Shown here piece after piece: positions 38,654 to 48,110 of a DNA stretch of 64,000 nucleotides; position 1 is the stretch's first letter; each line of letters begins with the position of its first letter. The DNA is from Planctomycetota bacterium (lineage in GTDB: Bacteria; Planctomycetota; GCA-002687715; DRQF01). The stretch is from assembly GCA_020639295.1 (NCBI GenBank), contig JACKGY010000003.1, positions 1 through 64,000 of the forward strand. The letters run 5' to 3'. A model generated the notes under the pieces. The model made no database searches. It saw nothing but the letters and a program-made list of their open reading frames with translations, and was not told where the DNA came from. Made by a program: the position numbers and the translations under genes.

Positions 38654-39697
38654 TCAGCCGTCCTCGAGATAGGGCAGGGCGGCGTCGGGCAGGCCGGCGG
38701 GGAAGAAGCGATCGAGCCAGGGAGGGCTGCCGTAGTCCTCGAGGTCGAGGCTTCGGCCGCTGCGCAGCTCGATGCCCCGCGCCCGAGGCTCGCCCGTCTC
38801 GGGCACGACCACCTCGATGACCGCGTCGCGATCGTGGTCGCCGATGCCCACCGCCAGGTAGCGCAGCGCCGGGGCCTTCTCGTCCCGGGCCATGAACAGG
38901 TGCAGGGTGGTCTCCTCGAAGGCGCCGACGTCGCCGGCGAAGTACCAGACCGGGATCAGCGCCGCGACCTGGCGCAGCCGGGGCCGGAGATCGCGGTTGA
39001 AGGTCGGGGCGTCGGGCGGGCGGCGGGCGAGGACGACCAGGGTGGTGGGGGTGTTGCTGGCCAAGGAGGCGATGGCGGTGCCGCGCGTCCCGGCCCAGAT
39101 CGGCTTGTGGGCGAAGATGAACAGCGCGCGCGGGCGGGTCCTCGGGTCGAGCGCGCGGTCCAGCTCGGCCTCGAGGAAGGCGAGCTGATCGCCCGAGATC
39201 GACCAGGGATCGATCTCGGTGTCGGTGACCACCATGCGGCAACCGCCATGATCGAAGGCGTACCAGGTCGGTCCGAAGCGGCGTCGGTAGTCTTCGCGAT
39301 GGTCCAGCTCGTGGTTGCCGGCCGCGTTGAAGGCGGGCAGGGGAAGGTCCTGGCGCAGGAACCGGTCGAGGCGGGCCAGGTCGTCGTCCTGCCACTGATA
39401 GACGCTGTCGCCGAGCATCATGAAGAAGTCGGCGCCCAGCTCGCGCAGGCGCGGCGCGCCGGCGACGAGGCTGCCGGCGGGGTGGGCCCGGTCCTTGCCC
39501 GGTTGACCGTAGACGTGGCCGCAGACCAGGAAGCGGAAGGCCTCGCGTCCCCGAGGCGGCAGCGCGAGATCGTTGTAGCGACTCGTGACCACCCTGGGCT
39601 CGGGCGGAGCCGCGGCCCTGGGTGCCTCACCGCAGGCGACGAGGCCGAGGAGGAGGGCGAGGCAAAGGATCGGAAGGGCCGGCGGCCTGGACGACAT
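38654..39697 (-). CDS. Metallophosphoesterase lipoprotein
   Basis: 347 residues from ATG 39697 (GGAG 7 nt upstream). The N-terminus is a lipoprotein signal (ALLLGLVACGEA; lipid Cys about 22). The calcineurin-like core is seen in MMLGDSVYQWQDDDL, FNAAGNHELDHREDY (GNHE) and FIFAHKPIWAG. The first metal motif, normally Asp-x-His, appears as LVCGHVYGQ, where the Asp is not obvious, and the second is GDSVY rather than GDxxD. The protein may therefore be an atypical or purple-acid-phosphatase-like member. It is probably anchored to a membrane facing the periplasm. Confidence 0.82.
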   Translation of the reverse strand: MSSRPPALPILCLALLLGLVACGEAPRAAAPPEPRVVTSRYNDLALPPRGREAFRFLVCGHVYGQPGKDRAHPAGSLVAGAPRLRELGADFFMMLGDSVYQWQDDDLARLDRFLRQDLPLPAFNAAGNHELDHREDYRRRFGPTWYAFDHGGCRMVVTDTEIDPWSISGDQLAFLEAELDRALDPRTRPRALFIFAHKPIWAGTRGTAIASLASNTPTTLVVLARRPPDAPTFNRDLRPRLRQVAALIPVWYFAGDVGAFEETTLHLFMARDEKAPALRYLAVGIGDHDRDAVIEVVVPETGEPRARGIELRSGRSLDLEDYGSPPWLDRFFPAGLPDAALPYLEDG

Positions 39698-39831
39698 CGA
39701 CGCTCTCCTCGACGGGACGCGCGATGGTAGCAAAGGCGGCAAAGGAGCGCGCCTCCAGGCCGGGGCCGGGAGGCGCGCGAGGGCGTCTCGATGCGTTCTG
39801 GCTGCGTCCGATCGAGTACCCGTGGAGAATC

Positions 39832-41067
39832 TCAGCCGTCTCGGGGCGAGAGGGCGCCGAGGAAGGCCTCGAGGGCGCGGAGGTCGCCGGGGCCGAGCCG
39901 GGCCGGGGTCGGCGGCGCGCCCTGATCGCGGTCGAGCCAGGCGGGCAGGAGCGCCGGTCGCGCTCGGCCGCGGCTGGCCCTGAGGGCCTGGCGATGCCGG
40001 CGGCGCAGCTCCTCGCGGCGGCCGGAGACCTCGCGGAGCTCGGCCACGTGCCGGACCAGGGCCTCGTCGAGCCGCGGTTCCGAGCCGTCACGGAAGTAGG
40101 GGCCGGTCCGCTTCACGTCCCAGAGGGACAGGGTCTGGAGCTGGGGAAAGGGCGGCGGTCCGCCACCGTCGTAGCCGCCCTGGGTCCGCGTCGGAGCGGT
40201 CATGCCGGGTTCGCAGCCGGCGGTCGGAGTCGGCCGGAGCCGGGCCAGGAAGGCCTGACCGATGCCGGTCCGGGGCAGCTCGAAGTCGTCCTGGCGCTGG
40301 AGTTCCCGGGCGAGATCCTGCCGCAGGTCGTCTTGACGTTCGGCCTGCCGGCGGGCGCGCTCCGAGTCGTCGGTGAAGGCCGCGTGGACCAGGCCGTCGC
40401 TCAGGGCGGCCCCGGAATGGCAGCCCGCGCATTGGCCGCGGCCGTTGAAGACCCTCAGGCCTTCGCGCTCGATCGGGCGCAGGGCCTCGCGATCGCCATC
40501 GAGATAGGCCCGATAGGGACTCGGCGGCGGGCTGAGCGAGGCCAGATAGGCGGCCAGGGCCTCGCCGAGGTGATCGGCCCGAACCTTGCCGAGAATGCGC
40601 CCGAAGGCCTGGTCGAAGGCCAGGCCGAGCGGCTTCGAGGCGTTGATCCGCTCCAGGGCCTCGCTCACCGAGCTGGCCATCTCGAGCGGATTCTCGATCG
40701 GCACCAGACAGCGTTCGGCCAGGCTCAGGGCCCTGGTCACGGCGAAGGGATCCCGGGCGGCGAGATCGGGGCCGGGAAAGGACTCGACGGCCGCGACCGC
40801 CCAGAGCGCGGGCGAGTTGCGGCCGACTCCGATGCCGAGGATGCCGGGCGATTCGACCTGGCCGTCGGCGAAGCTCAGCTCCGGTTCGTGGCAGCTGGCG
40901 CAGTTCATGCCCTCGCGACCGCTGAGGAGGTCGCTGCGGAACAGGCTGCGTCCGAGGGCGATCTTGCGCGCGGCCCGGACCTCGGTCGGCTTCTCCTGGG
41001 CGTGAAGGCACGCGCCACCCAGGAGGCTGGCGCCGAGAAAGGTGAAAAGGACGATCATGCGGGACAT
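39832..41067 (-). CDS. Di-haem cytochrome c peroxidase (MauG/CcpA-like)
   Basis: 411 residues with a signal peptide (about 1-23) and two c-type haem sites, Cys56-x2-Cys59-His60 (CASCH) and Cys213-x2-Cys216-His217 (CAGCH). The layout matches bacterial di-haem cytochrome c peroxidases and MauG relatives, including KIALGRSLFRSDLLSGREGMNCASCH and the late TGPYFRDGSEPRLDEAL motif. It acts in the periplasm, reducing H2O2 or oxidising a partner protein. Cys20 is near the cleavage site, but the lipobox is poor. Divergent from the gene at 41148. Confidence 0.92.
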   Translation of the reverse strand: MSRMIVLFTFLGASLLGGACLHAQEKPTEVRAARKIALGRSLFRSDLLSGREGMNCASCHEPELSFADGQVESPGILGIGVGRNSPALWAVAAVESFPGPDLAARDPFAVTRALSLAERCLVPIENPLEMASSVSEALERINASKPLGLAFDQAFGRILGKVRADHLGEALAAYLASLSPPPSPYRAYLDGDREALRPIEREGLRVFNGRGQCAGCHSGAALSDGLVHAAFTDDSERARRQAERQDDLRQDLARELQRQDDFELPRTGIGQAFLARLRPTPTAGCEPGMTAPTRTQGGYDGGGPPPFPQLQTLSLWDVKRTGPYFRDGSEPRLDEALVRHVAELREVSGRREELRRRHRQALRASRGRARPALLPAWLDRDQGAPPTPARLGPGDLRALEAFLGALSPRDG

Positions 41068-41147
41068 GGCGGATCTCCGATCAACTGGACAAGCGCCAGG
41101 ACGGGGTTAGAAGTGGAGGCGTAACAGGGAATGCGAGAGGCGCCGCC

Positions 41148-42662
41148 GTGGACGACAACGAGCTGACGACGACCGAGACGCGGACGGCCGGTTTCCCCTG
41201 GCTCGGCTTCCTGGTGCTCCTCCTGGCCGGGATCGGCCTGCGCTGGCTGGCGGCCGGCAAGAGCTTCTGGCTCGACGAGCTGCACTCGACCGAGCTGGCC
41301 CACGCCGACCTGCGCGGCATGTACGAGCTCCTGAAACCGGACTTCCACGCCCCGCTCTTCTTCGGCCTGGCCAACCTGCTCGACAAGCTCGGCCTGATCG
41401 GCCACGACCTCCGGCTCCTGCCGGCCCTCGCCTCGCTGCTCGCGCTCTGGCCGCTCACCGCCTTGCTCCGGCAGGCGCGACTCGGCGGCGAGGCCCTGAT
41501 CGCGGCCGCCGCGGTCTTCCTCCTCGCGCCCTACCAGATCCGCTACGGCGTCGAACTCAGGCCCTACGCCTTCCTGCAGCTGGTCACCCTGTGGATGCTC
41601 TGGGCCGCCTTCGGCACCCGCGCCTCGACCCGGACCCGCCTCCTCGTCTTCGCCCTGGCCGCGGCCGCCGGACTCTACAGCCACTATCTCGCCGCGGTCG
41701 CCATCCTCGCGATCGGGGCCCTTCGCCTGGTGACCCCGGGCGGCGGCCGGCTCCCGTTCTGGAAGCTCCTGCTCGCCGGCACGCTCGGCGTCCTGCTCTT
41801 CGCCCCCTGGATCGTCGAGGTCGAATCCTGGATGTACCGCGATCCGGAGGTGCTGCTGCGGGACGAGCGTCAGGACCCTTCCGCCGCCGAGCACAGCGCG
41901 GTCCCCGAGAAGATCGAGGCGACCTTCGGCTACCACGCGGCCGACCTGCGCGATCTCCCGGCCCGTTGTTTCGCCCCCGGTCTGTCGAGCCTGGGGAAGG
42001 GCGGCTTCTGGCTCGCCGGCGGCGGATTGGGGCTGGTCGCGATCCTCCTCATCCTCGGCCTGCCGCAGGCCCTCTTCCTGCGCGGGCGCCGCTCCGGTCT
42101 CGCCGCCTGGGGCCTGGTCGGCTCCGGTCTCGTCGCCATCGCGATCACGGCGGTCCTCTGCGTCAAGATCTGGAACCGGCTCCCGATCCAGTACTTCGCC
42201 ACCGGTGCCTTCTTCTGGGCGGGCCTGGCCGGCATCGCCGTGCAGGGCTTCGCGCCCGGCCGCTGGCGCCGCGCGGCCTCGGTGCTGGTGGTGCTGGCGG
42301 CCTTGCTCGCCGGTCTCGGCGAGGCCATCGGCCTGCCGCGGGAGGATCTCGAGGGCGCCGCCCGCGCGGCGGTCGAGCTGGCGCGGAAGGAGGACGCGCA
42401 TCTGAGCGCCATCCTCCGCCAGCCGGGGCACTACGCCAGCGTCGAGGTCTACCGGGTCTACGCGCCCGAGGTGCCGCGCCTCGAACCGGCCGCGGTGCCG
42501 CGCGACGGTCGCAAGGTCGTGGTCCTCACCCGCAGCACCGCCCTGGAGCGGCAGACCCTCCCCGAGGAGCTGATCGGCGCCATCGCGAGCGGTCGACGGA
42601 TCGCCGCGCGTCAGGACTTCGCCGGCGGCATCTCGGTCTATCTCTACGAACCGCTGCCCTGA
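41148..42662 (+). CDS. Membrane glycosyltransferase, GT39/ArnT-like
   Basis: 504 residues with about ten membrane helices. The first extracytoplasmic loop carries SFWLDELHSTELA, matching the Asp-Glu catalytic motif of polyprenyl-phosphate-sugar transferases (PMT/ArnT/GT39 type), and HAPLFFGLANLL follows. Such enzymes transfer a sugar from a polyprenyl phosphate donor to protein, lipid or polymer on the outer face of the membrane. GTG 41148 has GAGAGG seven bases upstream. The C-terminal 100 residues are soluble. It converges with the similar gene at 42669, with a gap of 6 bases. Confidence 0.82.
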   Translation: MDDNELTTTETRTAGFPWLGFLVLLLAGIGLRWLAAGKSFWLDELHSTELAHADLRGMYELLKPDFHAPLFFGLANLLDKLGLIGHDLRLLPALASLLALWPLTALLRQARLGGEALIAAAAVFLLAPYQIRYGVELRPYAFLQLVTLWMLWAAFGTRASTRTRLLVFALAAAAGLYSHYLAAVAILAIGALRLVTPGGGRLPFWKLLLAGTLGVLLFAPWIVEVESWMYRDPEVLLRDERQDPSAAEHSAVPEKIEATFGYHAADLRDLPARCFAPGLSSLGKGGFWLAGGGLGLVAILLILGLPQALFLRGRRSGLAAWGLVGSGLVAIAITAVLCVKIWNRLPIQYFATGAFFWAGLAGIAVQGFAPGRWRRAASVLVVLAALLAGLGEAIGLPREDLEGAARAAVELARKEDAHLSAILRQPGHYASVEVYRVYAPEVPRLEPAAVPRDGRKVVVLTRSTALERQTLPEELIGAIASGRRIAARQDFAGGISVYLYEPLP

Positions 42663-42668
42663 TCGCGG

Positions 42669-44072
42669 TCAACGCAGGCGCCAGACCAGGATCGAACCGC
42701 CCCCGAGGCTGCCGGGAAAGCGGCGCTCGATCCGTCCCCGGTCGGCGATGAGCCGGGCCAGCTCGGGTCGGCGTTCCTCGAGCCAGATGGGCAAGGTGTC
42801 CAGCACCCAGAGATCGCGACCGTCGAGCAGGGACTCCAGTTCCGCGCGATCGTCGACGGCGAGGTAGGGTCGGTGCAGGTAGTCGGCGCAGGGCATCCGC
42901 GCGAGACCGACCGTCACCACGCGACCGGCGGGCAAGGTGTCGGCGAAGCTGGCGGCGGCCGCGAAGTCCTGTTTCGGCATGAAGGGGCGGCTGGTCACGA
43001 TGGTCAGCGCCGAGCCGACGATCAGGGCCGAGCCGGCGGCGAGGCGCCAGAACCGGCGTCCTCGGCCCTCGTCCCGTCGTGGTCCCGGCACCAGGGCCGC
43101 CACCGCCACCAGGATGGCGAAGCCGAGCTCGAAGTAGAAGAAGCGCGGCCAGAGGTTGCGGCCGAGGCCGATCATGCAGCCGCCGCCGATCAGCGCCGGC
43201 AGGAGCACCATCGCCGGCAGCATCCGGTCGGTCGCCGCCAGCCGGCGCAGTCCGACCAGGCCGAAGACGAGGGCCGGAACCGCGGCCGCGAGCGCCGCGG
43301 CGAGGGGCAGGCCGAGACGCGCGGCCGTCTCGCGCAGCATCCACAGCGGCGAGTTCCAGCTCGAGGTCACCTTCTCGTGGCCACCGCCGCCGAGGAGGAA
43401 GCGGTACATCTCGCCCAGGATCGGCAGGTGAAAGAGGAGCGAGAACAGGCCGGCCAGGAGGACCGCGCCGACGACGCGGCGGCGGCGGAGGTCGCGCAGG
43501 AGCAGGGCGCCGCCGACCAGCTGGCCGAGGGCGACGAAGATCATCGTGGCGTGGACCCAGCTGCCGAGCGCGAGGGCCAGGGCCTGCTTCAGCATCAACC
43601 GCCGGCTCGAATCGACCCGGCTCGCGACCAGATGGCGAGTCGCCAAGAGGCTGAAGAAGAGCAGTGCCGAGTAGCCGCGCGCGTTGGTCGAGAACCAGAT
43701 CTGCGGCCCGGCCACCGCCAGGATCGTCGCCGCCAGGGCGCCGCGGACCGGGTCGAGGACCAGCCGTCCGAGGCGGCCGAGCTCGACGATGGCCAGGAGG
43801 CCGAAGATGAAGGCCGGCAGCCGTAGCGCCCAGGCCACCTCGCCGAAGGCCAGAAGAGCCAGGCGGGCGAGCAGGGTGTAGAGCGGGTGGTTGTTGTCGC
43901 TGCCGTAGGTGGTGAGGAGTTCGCCGAAAGGCAGGCGACCGAAGTCGACCAGGGTCCAGATCTCGTCGAACCAGAGGCCCTGATCGAGCGCGACCAGCCC
44001 GGCGATGGCGGCGAACCCGAGCCCGGGCGCGATCAGCTGCCAGAAGGGACGGTCCTCGAGCGGGCGCCTCAT
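42669..44072 (-). CDS. Membrane glycosyltransferase, GT39/ArnT-like
   Basis: 467 residues, multi-spanning. QGLWFDEIWTLVDFG in the first loop is the Asp-Glu motif of the GT39/PMT superfamily, followed by SDNNHPLYTLLARLAL and RLPAFIFGLLAIVELGRL. Same type as the convergent neighbour at 41148. ATG 44072 overlaps the stop of the flippase-like gene (ATGA), so it is the last gene of a minus-strand set with the flippase and the GT2. Substrate unknown. Confidence 0.85.
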   Translation of the reverse strand: MRRPLEDRPFWQLIAPGLGFAAIAGLVALDQGLWFDEIWTLVDFGRLPFGELLTTYGSDNNHPLYTLLARLALLAFGEVAWALRLPAFIFGLLAIVELGRLGRLVLDPVRGALAATILAVAGPQIWFSTNARGYSALLFFSLLATRHLVASRVDSSRRLMLKQALALALGSWVHATMIFVALGQLVGGALLLRDLRRRRVVGAVLLAGLFSLLFHLPILGEMYRFLLGGGGHEKVTSSWNSPLWMLRETAARLGLPLAAALAAAVPALVFGLVGLRRLAATDRMLPAMVLLPALIGGGCMIGLGRNLWPRFFYFELGFAILVAVAALVPGPRRDEGRGRRFWRLAAGSALIVGSALTIVTSRPFMPKQDFAAAASFADTLPAGRVVTVGLARMPCADYLHRPYLAVDDRAELESLLDGRDLWVLDTLPIWLEERRPELARLIADRGRIERRFPGSLGGGSILVWRLR

Positions 44073-45037
44073 GGCCTCGGGTCCTCACCGCGACGCGGCG
44101 TGGTCAGGAGATGGAGGCCGCCGGCGATCAGGCCGCCGACCACCAGGATGCTCTCCCAGACCAGCGACTGGGCGACGATGCGGTCCTCGGCGACGAAACG
44201 GCCGGCGAGGGCGGCGAAGGCCGCCTCGCGCACGCCGATGCCGCCGAGGCTCACCGGCGCCATGGCGGCGATCTTGGCCAGGGGCCAGAGCAGATACCAG
44301 AGCCGCCAGTCGAGGGCGATGCCCATGCTGCCGCCGAGCAGGAGGTTGACCAGGACGAAGCCGGCCTGGATCGCCAGGCAGGTGGCGAAGATGGCGAGGC
44401 CGCGGCCGGGGCGCGAGCGCAGGGTGCGGAAGGCGCGGATGAAGCCGAGGTAGAGGCGGCCGAGCTTGCGCGGCAGCCGCCGCGGATGAAGGCGGAGGAG
44501 CAGGATCGGCAGGCCGAGGCCGAAGGCCAGGACCGCCGCCGCGAGCCCGATCAGGAGCCGTCGTTCGAGGGTCGAGACCTCGGCCATGTCGGCGACGGCG
44601 CGCGGCGCCATCAGGAAGCCGATCGCGGTCAGGCCGCCGAGCGCCACGAGATCCGCCAGTCGATCGCAGACCGCGCCGAGCAGGACCGCCTCCTTCTTCC
44701 CGTGCTCGCGGATCGCCAGGCCGGCGCGCAGCAGATCGCCGCCGACCAGCGACGGCAGGCAGAGGTTGGCGAAGAGGCCGAGTCCGTAGGCGCGCAGGCA
44801 GAAGCCGGGGCGCATCTCGAGGCCGCAGAGCGCCACCGTCGCGCGCCACTTCATCGCGCTGGCGAGGTGCAGGACCAGGAAACCGCCGAGGGCCGCGATC
44901 CAGGCCGGGCCGCGCACCGAGGCCATCGCGCTCATGACCTTGGCCGGGTCGACGACGAGGAGGACGACGGTCAGGGCGAGGGCGCTGAACGCGAGGCGCA
45001 GGAGCGCCTTGCCTGCCCGGCGAGGGTTCAGTCCCAC
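44069..45037 (-). CDS. Lysylphosphatidylglycerol-synthase-type membrane protein (UPF0104)
   Basis: 322 residues from GTG 45037, which lies 10 bases inside the end of the GT2 gene. Seven to eight membrane helices; the motifs GLFANLCLPSLVGGDLLRA and APVSLGGIGVREAAFAALA are typical of the LPG-synthase transmembrane/UPF0104 family, which includes the flippase domain of MprF and many proteins in lipid or polysaccharide export loci. It probably moves or modifies a lipid carrier for the adjacent glycosyltransferases. No soluble aminoacyl-transferase domain is attached. Confidence 0.87.
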   Translation of the reverse strand: MGLNPRRAGKALLRLAFSALALTVVLLVVDPAKVMSAMASVRGPAWIAALGGFLVLHLASAMKWRATVALCGLEMRPGFCLRAYGLGLFANLCLPSLVGGDLLRAGLAIREHGKKEAVLLGAVCDRLADLVALGGLTAIGFLMAPRAVADMAEVSTLERRLLIGLAAAVLAFGLGLPILLLRLHPRRLPRKLGRLYLGFIRAFRTLRSRPGRGLAIFATCLAIQAGFVLVNLLLGGSMGIALDWRLWYLLWPLAKIAAMAPVSLGGIGVREAAFAALAGRFVAEDRIVAQSLVWESILVVGGLIAGGLHLLTTPRRGEDPRP

Positions 45038-45984
45038 GTCTCGCGGTCCATGCCCAGGCGCGAATTCTGGTCGGCGAGGAGACCGACGCACCAGATGAGG
45101 AGGGCGGCGATCAGGCACATCACCGCCGACTCGGACAGGTTGCGCAGGCGGATGTCGTAGATCAGCTTGGCCACGCCCACCGCGCCCACGACGGCGCCGA
45201 GCGGCAGGAAGATCTTGAGCGGATTGAAGAGCATCATCACCCGCAGGATGAGCAGCAGGAACCGATAGGCGTGCGAGGGCCGGATCTTCGAGTTGCCGAT
45301 GCGCTTCTTGTAGTCGATCGGGTGGTAGCCCACCGACATGTCGTTGCAGAGCAGGGCCAGGGTGATCGTCGTGGTGAAGGAGAAGCCGTTGGGCAGGATG
45401 TGCGCGAAGCGGCGCACGTGGGCCCGGCGGATGACGCGCAGGCCGGAGTTCAGGTCGGGGATCTTGAAGCCGGCGAGGTAGCTGGCGAGCACCCGCAGGA
45501 ACCACTTGGCCGGGCGCCGTTCGAGGGGGATGTGGACGTTGTCGCCGATGCGCGCGCCCACCACCATGTCGTAGCTCCCGGCCTCGGCCACCAGGGTCGG
45601 GATCTCCTCGGCCGGATAGGTGCCGTCGGCGTCGGTGATCACCACCAGCTCGGAGCGCGCCTCGCGGAAACCGCGCTTCAGCGCGGCGCCGTAGCCCATG
45701 TTGCGCGGCTGGCGGATCAGGCGGCAGTCCTCGGCCTCGGCCCGCTCGGCGGTGGCGTCGGCGGAACCGTCGTCGACCACGATGATCTCGTAGCGGAGAC
45801 CGCTCTTGCCGAGGACGTCGTTGAGGTGGCGGACCTCAGCGGCGACGGCGTCCTCCTCGTTGAAGGCCGGGATCACCACGGTGATCGCCGTCGGCTTGCC
45901 GGCGTCGGTCCTGGCATCTCGTTCCAGCGTCTCGATCTCCGGCATCGCGCCCCCGTCCTCCAAGTCGCGGCGATTATCGTTCAT
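45028..45984 (-). CDS. Glycosyltransferase family 2 (dolichyl/undecaprenyl-phosphate sugar type)
   Basis: 318 residues from ATG 45984. GT-A fold: ITVVIPAFNEEDAV, EIIVVDDGSADAT, LIRQPRNMGYGAALKRGF, then the DAD metal motif in VVITDADGTYPAEEIP. Two C-terminal membrane helices (about 245-300) are as in polyprenyl-phosphate glucosyl/mannosyl transferases (DPM1/GtrB type). It would make the polyprenyl-phosphate sugar used by the GT39-type enzymes nearby. It overlaps the flippase gene. AGGA lies upstream at fair spacing. Confidence 0.9.
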   Translation of the reverse strand: MNDNRRDLEDGGAMPEIETLERDARTDAGKPTAITVVIPAFNEEDAVAAEVRHLNDVLGKSGLRYEIIVVDDGSADATAERAEAEDCRLIRQPRNMGYGAALKRGFREARSELVVITDADGTYPAEEIPTLVAEAGSYDMVVGARIGDNVHIPLERRPAKWFLRVLASYLAGFKIPDLNSGLRVIRRAHVRRFAHILPNGFSFTTTITLALLCNDMSVGYHPIDYKKRIGNSKIRPSHAYRFLLLILRVMMLFNPLKIFLPLGAVVGAVGVAKLIYDIRLRNLSESAVMCLIAALLIWCVGLLADQNSRLGMDRETWD

Positions 45985-46013
45985 CGGCCGATTCCTGTCG
46001 AGTTCCCGAGGAA

Positions 46014-46946
46014 TCAGGGCCGGGCGCCGAGATAGGCGGCGCACTCGCCGGCGGCCCAGGCGACGAGGAGCAGCAGGACCAACGGCGAGAGCAGGATGAA
46101 GCTGCCGAGGAGGCTGCGCTTGGCGAGCTGTGTCCGGCCATGGCGAAGCAGCAGGATGATCGGCAGGACCAGGCAACCGGCGGCCAGGAGCAGGCGACGG
46201 CCGCCGCCGATCTCGCGGGCCCGCGTGTAGGCGAAGAGCCGGCCCCAGTCGAAGCGCTCGCGGAGGCAACGGCCGAGGCGAAGACCGCGGCGGTGCTGGA
46301 AGACCGGTGGCGCCGGCCGCAGCTCGAGCACGCGGCCGCGACGTTGGAGTTCCCAGTGGACGCTGGTCTCGTGGTAGCGCTCGCGCCAGATGGCCTCGGT
46401 CTCGGCCAGGGCCTCGCGGCGATAGACGATGTTGACGTCGGTGACCCAGGCGGCCGGACCGGCCACGAGCGGCGGCTGATAGCGGCTGAAATCGCAGAAG
46501 TAGACCGCGCGGGCCAGCGCCCCTTCCTCGCCGCAGACGACCGGGCCGCCGAGGGCGGCCGCCGTCGAGCCCTCGCTCCCGGCCAGCATCGTGGCGGCCC
46601 AGTCGGGGCCGGGCAGGCCGCGGTCCTCGAGGATGCCGACCAGGTCGGCGCGCGCCCGCGCCAGGCCGGCGGCGCGGCGCCGGTCGAAGAGCTCGTGCTG
46701 ACCGGCCGCCGAGGCGAGCGGTCGCGCGGTGGCGATCGATCCCAGGGCGATCGGCACGAGGCGCGGATCGCGCTCGAGCTGGTCGCGGACGTCGGCGGCG
46801 ATCGAGTCGTCCCAGGGCAGGAGGATCTCGAGGTCGTCGACGCCGTCCTGGGCGAGGAGGCGCTCGATCGCCTCGGCGAGGATCGCGCCGCCGTCGACCA
46901 CGGTCAGCACCACCGAGAGGCGCGGTCGCGCGGGATCGGGACTCAT
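46014..46946 (-). CDS. GT2-like membrane-associated glycosyltransferase
   Basis: 310 residues; ATG 46946 overlaps the oxidoreductase stop (ATGA). It opens LSVVLTVVDGGAILAEAIERL and has the region VGILEDRGLPGPDWAATML in the place of the metal motif, and VTDVNIVYRREAL in the acceptor region. The C-terminus has two hydrophobic helices. It resembles the protein at 48111 in length, order of motifs and C-terminal helices, so the two appear to be paralogues. The metal motif is EDR rather than DxD. Probably part of the same glycan pathway; donor and acceptor unknown. Confidence 0.78.
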   Translation of the reverse strand: MSPDPARPRLSVVLTVVDGGAILAEAIERLLAQDGVDDLEILLPWDDSIAADVRDQLERDPRLVPIALGSIATARPLASAAGQHELFDRRRAAGLARARADLVGILEDRGLPGPDWAATMLAGSEGSTAAALGGPVVCGEEGALARAVYFCDFSRYQPPLVAGPAAWVTDVNIVYRREALAETEAIWRERYHETSVHWELQRRGRVLELRPAPPVFQHRRGLRLGRCLRERFDWGRLFAYTRAREIGGGRRLLLAAGCLVLPIILLLRHGRTQLAKRSLLGSFILLSPLVLLLLVAWAAGECAAYLGARP

Positions 46947-48001
46947 GGCCGCGCGGCCGCCTCCGGGAATTCGATCAGGCGCTTCTCGGCCCGGCTCTGC
47001 TTCACCGCGGCGGCGATCTCCACCGCGCGCAGGCCGCTGAGGCCGTCGGCCAGGTCGACCTCGCGCCCGGCGATCATGCCGAGGAAGTCGGCCAGCTCGG
47101 CCTGGAAGGTGCCGAGCGTCGTGGTCTGCCAGCCGCGGAGCTTCTCGCGCAGGATGATCTCGGGATAGAAGCGCCGGGTCTTCTTGCGGGCCCCGTTGGT
47201 CGGGTCGCGCTCGACCAGCAGGTTGAACATCGGGGCGTAGTAGCCGCGCACCATGCCACGCTCGCCGTAGGCCTCGACGTAGAAGCGGTAACCCTTCCAC
47301 TCGGTCCAGGTGGCGTGGTAGCTCATCGGCACGCCGGCCGTGGTCTCGAAGATCGCCATGGCGTTGTCTTCCGAGCCCGGGACCTTCCAGACCTCGCCGG
47401 TGGCGACGCCGTAGACGCTCCTGATCTCGCCGCCGAGGTAGCGGGCGAGGTCGGTCATGTGGATGCCGCAGTCCATCAGCGCGCCGCCGCCGGAGAGCTC
47501 GCTCTTGTACATCCAGTCGGCGCGGAAGTTGGCCAGGCCGTCGTGGCCGCCGAAGATGCGGAAGTGGTCGATCCGGCCCAGGCGGCCCGAGTCGAGGACC
47601 TCCTTGACGAAGCGGATCGAGGGGTAGAAGCGGTGATTGAAACCGACGCCGAGCGACCTCCCGGCCGCGCGCGCGGCCTCGAGGATGCGCCGACAGGCCT
47701 CGACGCCCGGGGCGAGCGGCTTCTCGACCAGGACGTGGGCACCGGCGGCGAAGGCGGCGAGGATCATCTCCTCGTGGAGATGGCATGGTCCGGAGATGAT
47801 CACCGCCTCGGGCGCGTCCTGGCCCAGGGCTTCCCGGTAGTCGGCGAAGACGCCGGCTTCGGACCGGCCGGTCGCGGCCCGGGCGGCCTCCTGGTCGAGG
47901 TCGGCGACCCAGGCCAGCTCCAGGTCGCCCCGGTCGAGAACCGTCTGCGCGCGCAGTTTGCCGATCACGCCGGCGCCGATCACCGAGAATCTCATGTTCA
48001 T
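46943..48001 (-). CDS. Gfo/Idh/MocA-family oxidoreductase
   Basis: 352 residues. N-terminal Rossmann fold (RFSVIGAGVIGKLRAQTV), then the family motif VLVEKPLAPGVEACRRI (EKP) and the C-terminal alpha/beta domain with GGGALMDCGIHMTDLARYLGG, where the Asp/His pair acts in hydride transfer. Such enzymes oxidise or reduce sugars or nucleotide sugars with NAD(P). Its place between two glycosyltransferase-like genes suggests sugar-nucleotide modification. ATG 48001 is used; ATG 47995 has the better ribosome-binding-site spacing (GGAG, 9 nt). Confidence 0.9.
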   Translation of the reverse strand: MNMRFSVIGAGVIGKLRAQTVLDRGDLELAWVADLDQEAARAATGRSEAGVFADYREALGQDAPEAVIISGPCHLHEEMILAAFAAGAHVLVEKPLAPGVEACRRILEAARAAGRSLGVGFNHRFYPSIRFVKEVLDSGRLGRIDHFRIFGGHDGLANFRADWMYKSELSGGGALMDCGIHMTDLARYLGGEIRSVYGVATGEVWKVPGSEDNAMAIFETTAGVPMSYHATWTEWKGYRFYVEAYGERGMVRGYYAPMFNLLVERDPTNGARKKTRRFYPEIILREKLRGWQTTTLGTFQAELADFLGMIAGREVDLADGLSGLRAVEIAAAVKQSRAEKRLIEFPEAAARP

Positions 48002-48110
48002 GCGCTCCGCTGGTGTTGGGCCGGTCGATTGGCGATCATGCGCCTTGAATCGGTTGCCGAGTCCCTCATGCTTGAACCGCTCCGCTCGACGGAGCCGATG
48101 ATAACCGCAG

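Noticed and set aside
38633..38663. Hairpin GGACGGC/GCCGTCC between the Nif3-like and metallophosphoesterase genes as terminator
   Set aside because: The stem is only 7 bp with a 17-nt loop, runs into the coding end of the convergent gene and has no T-run.
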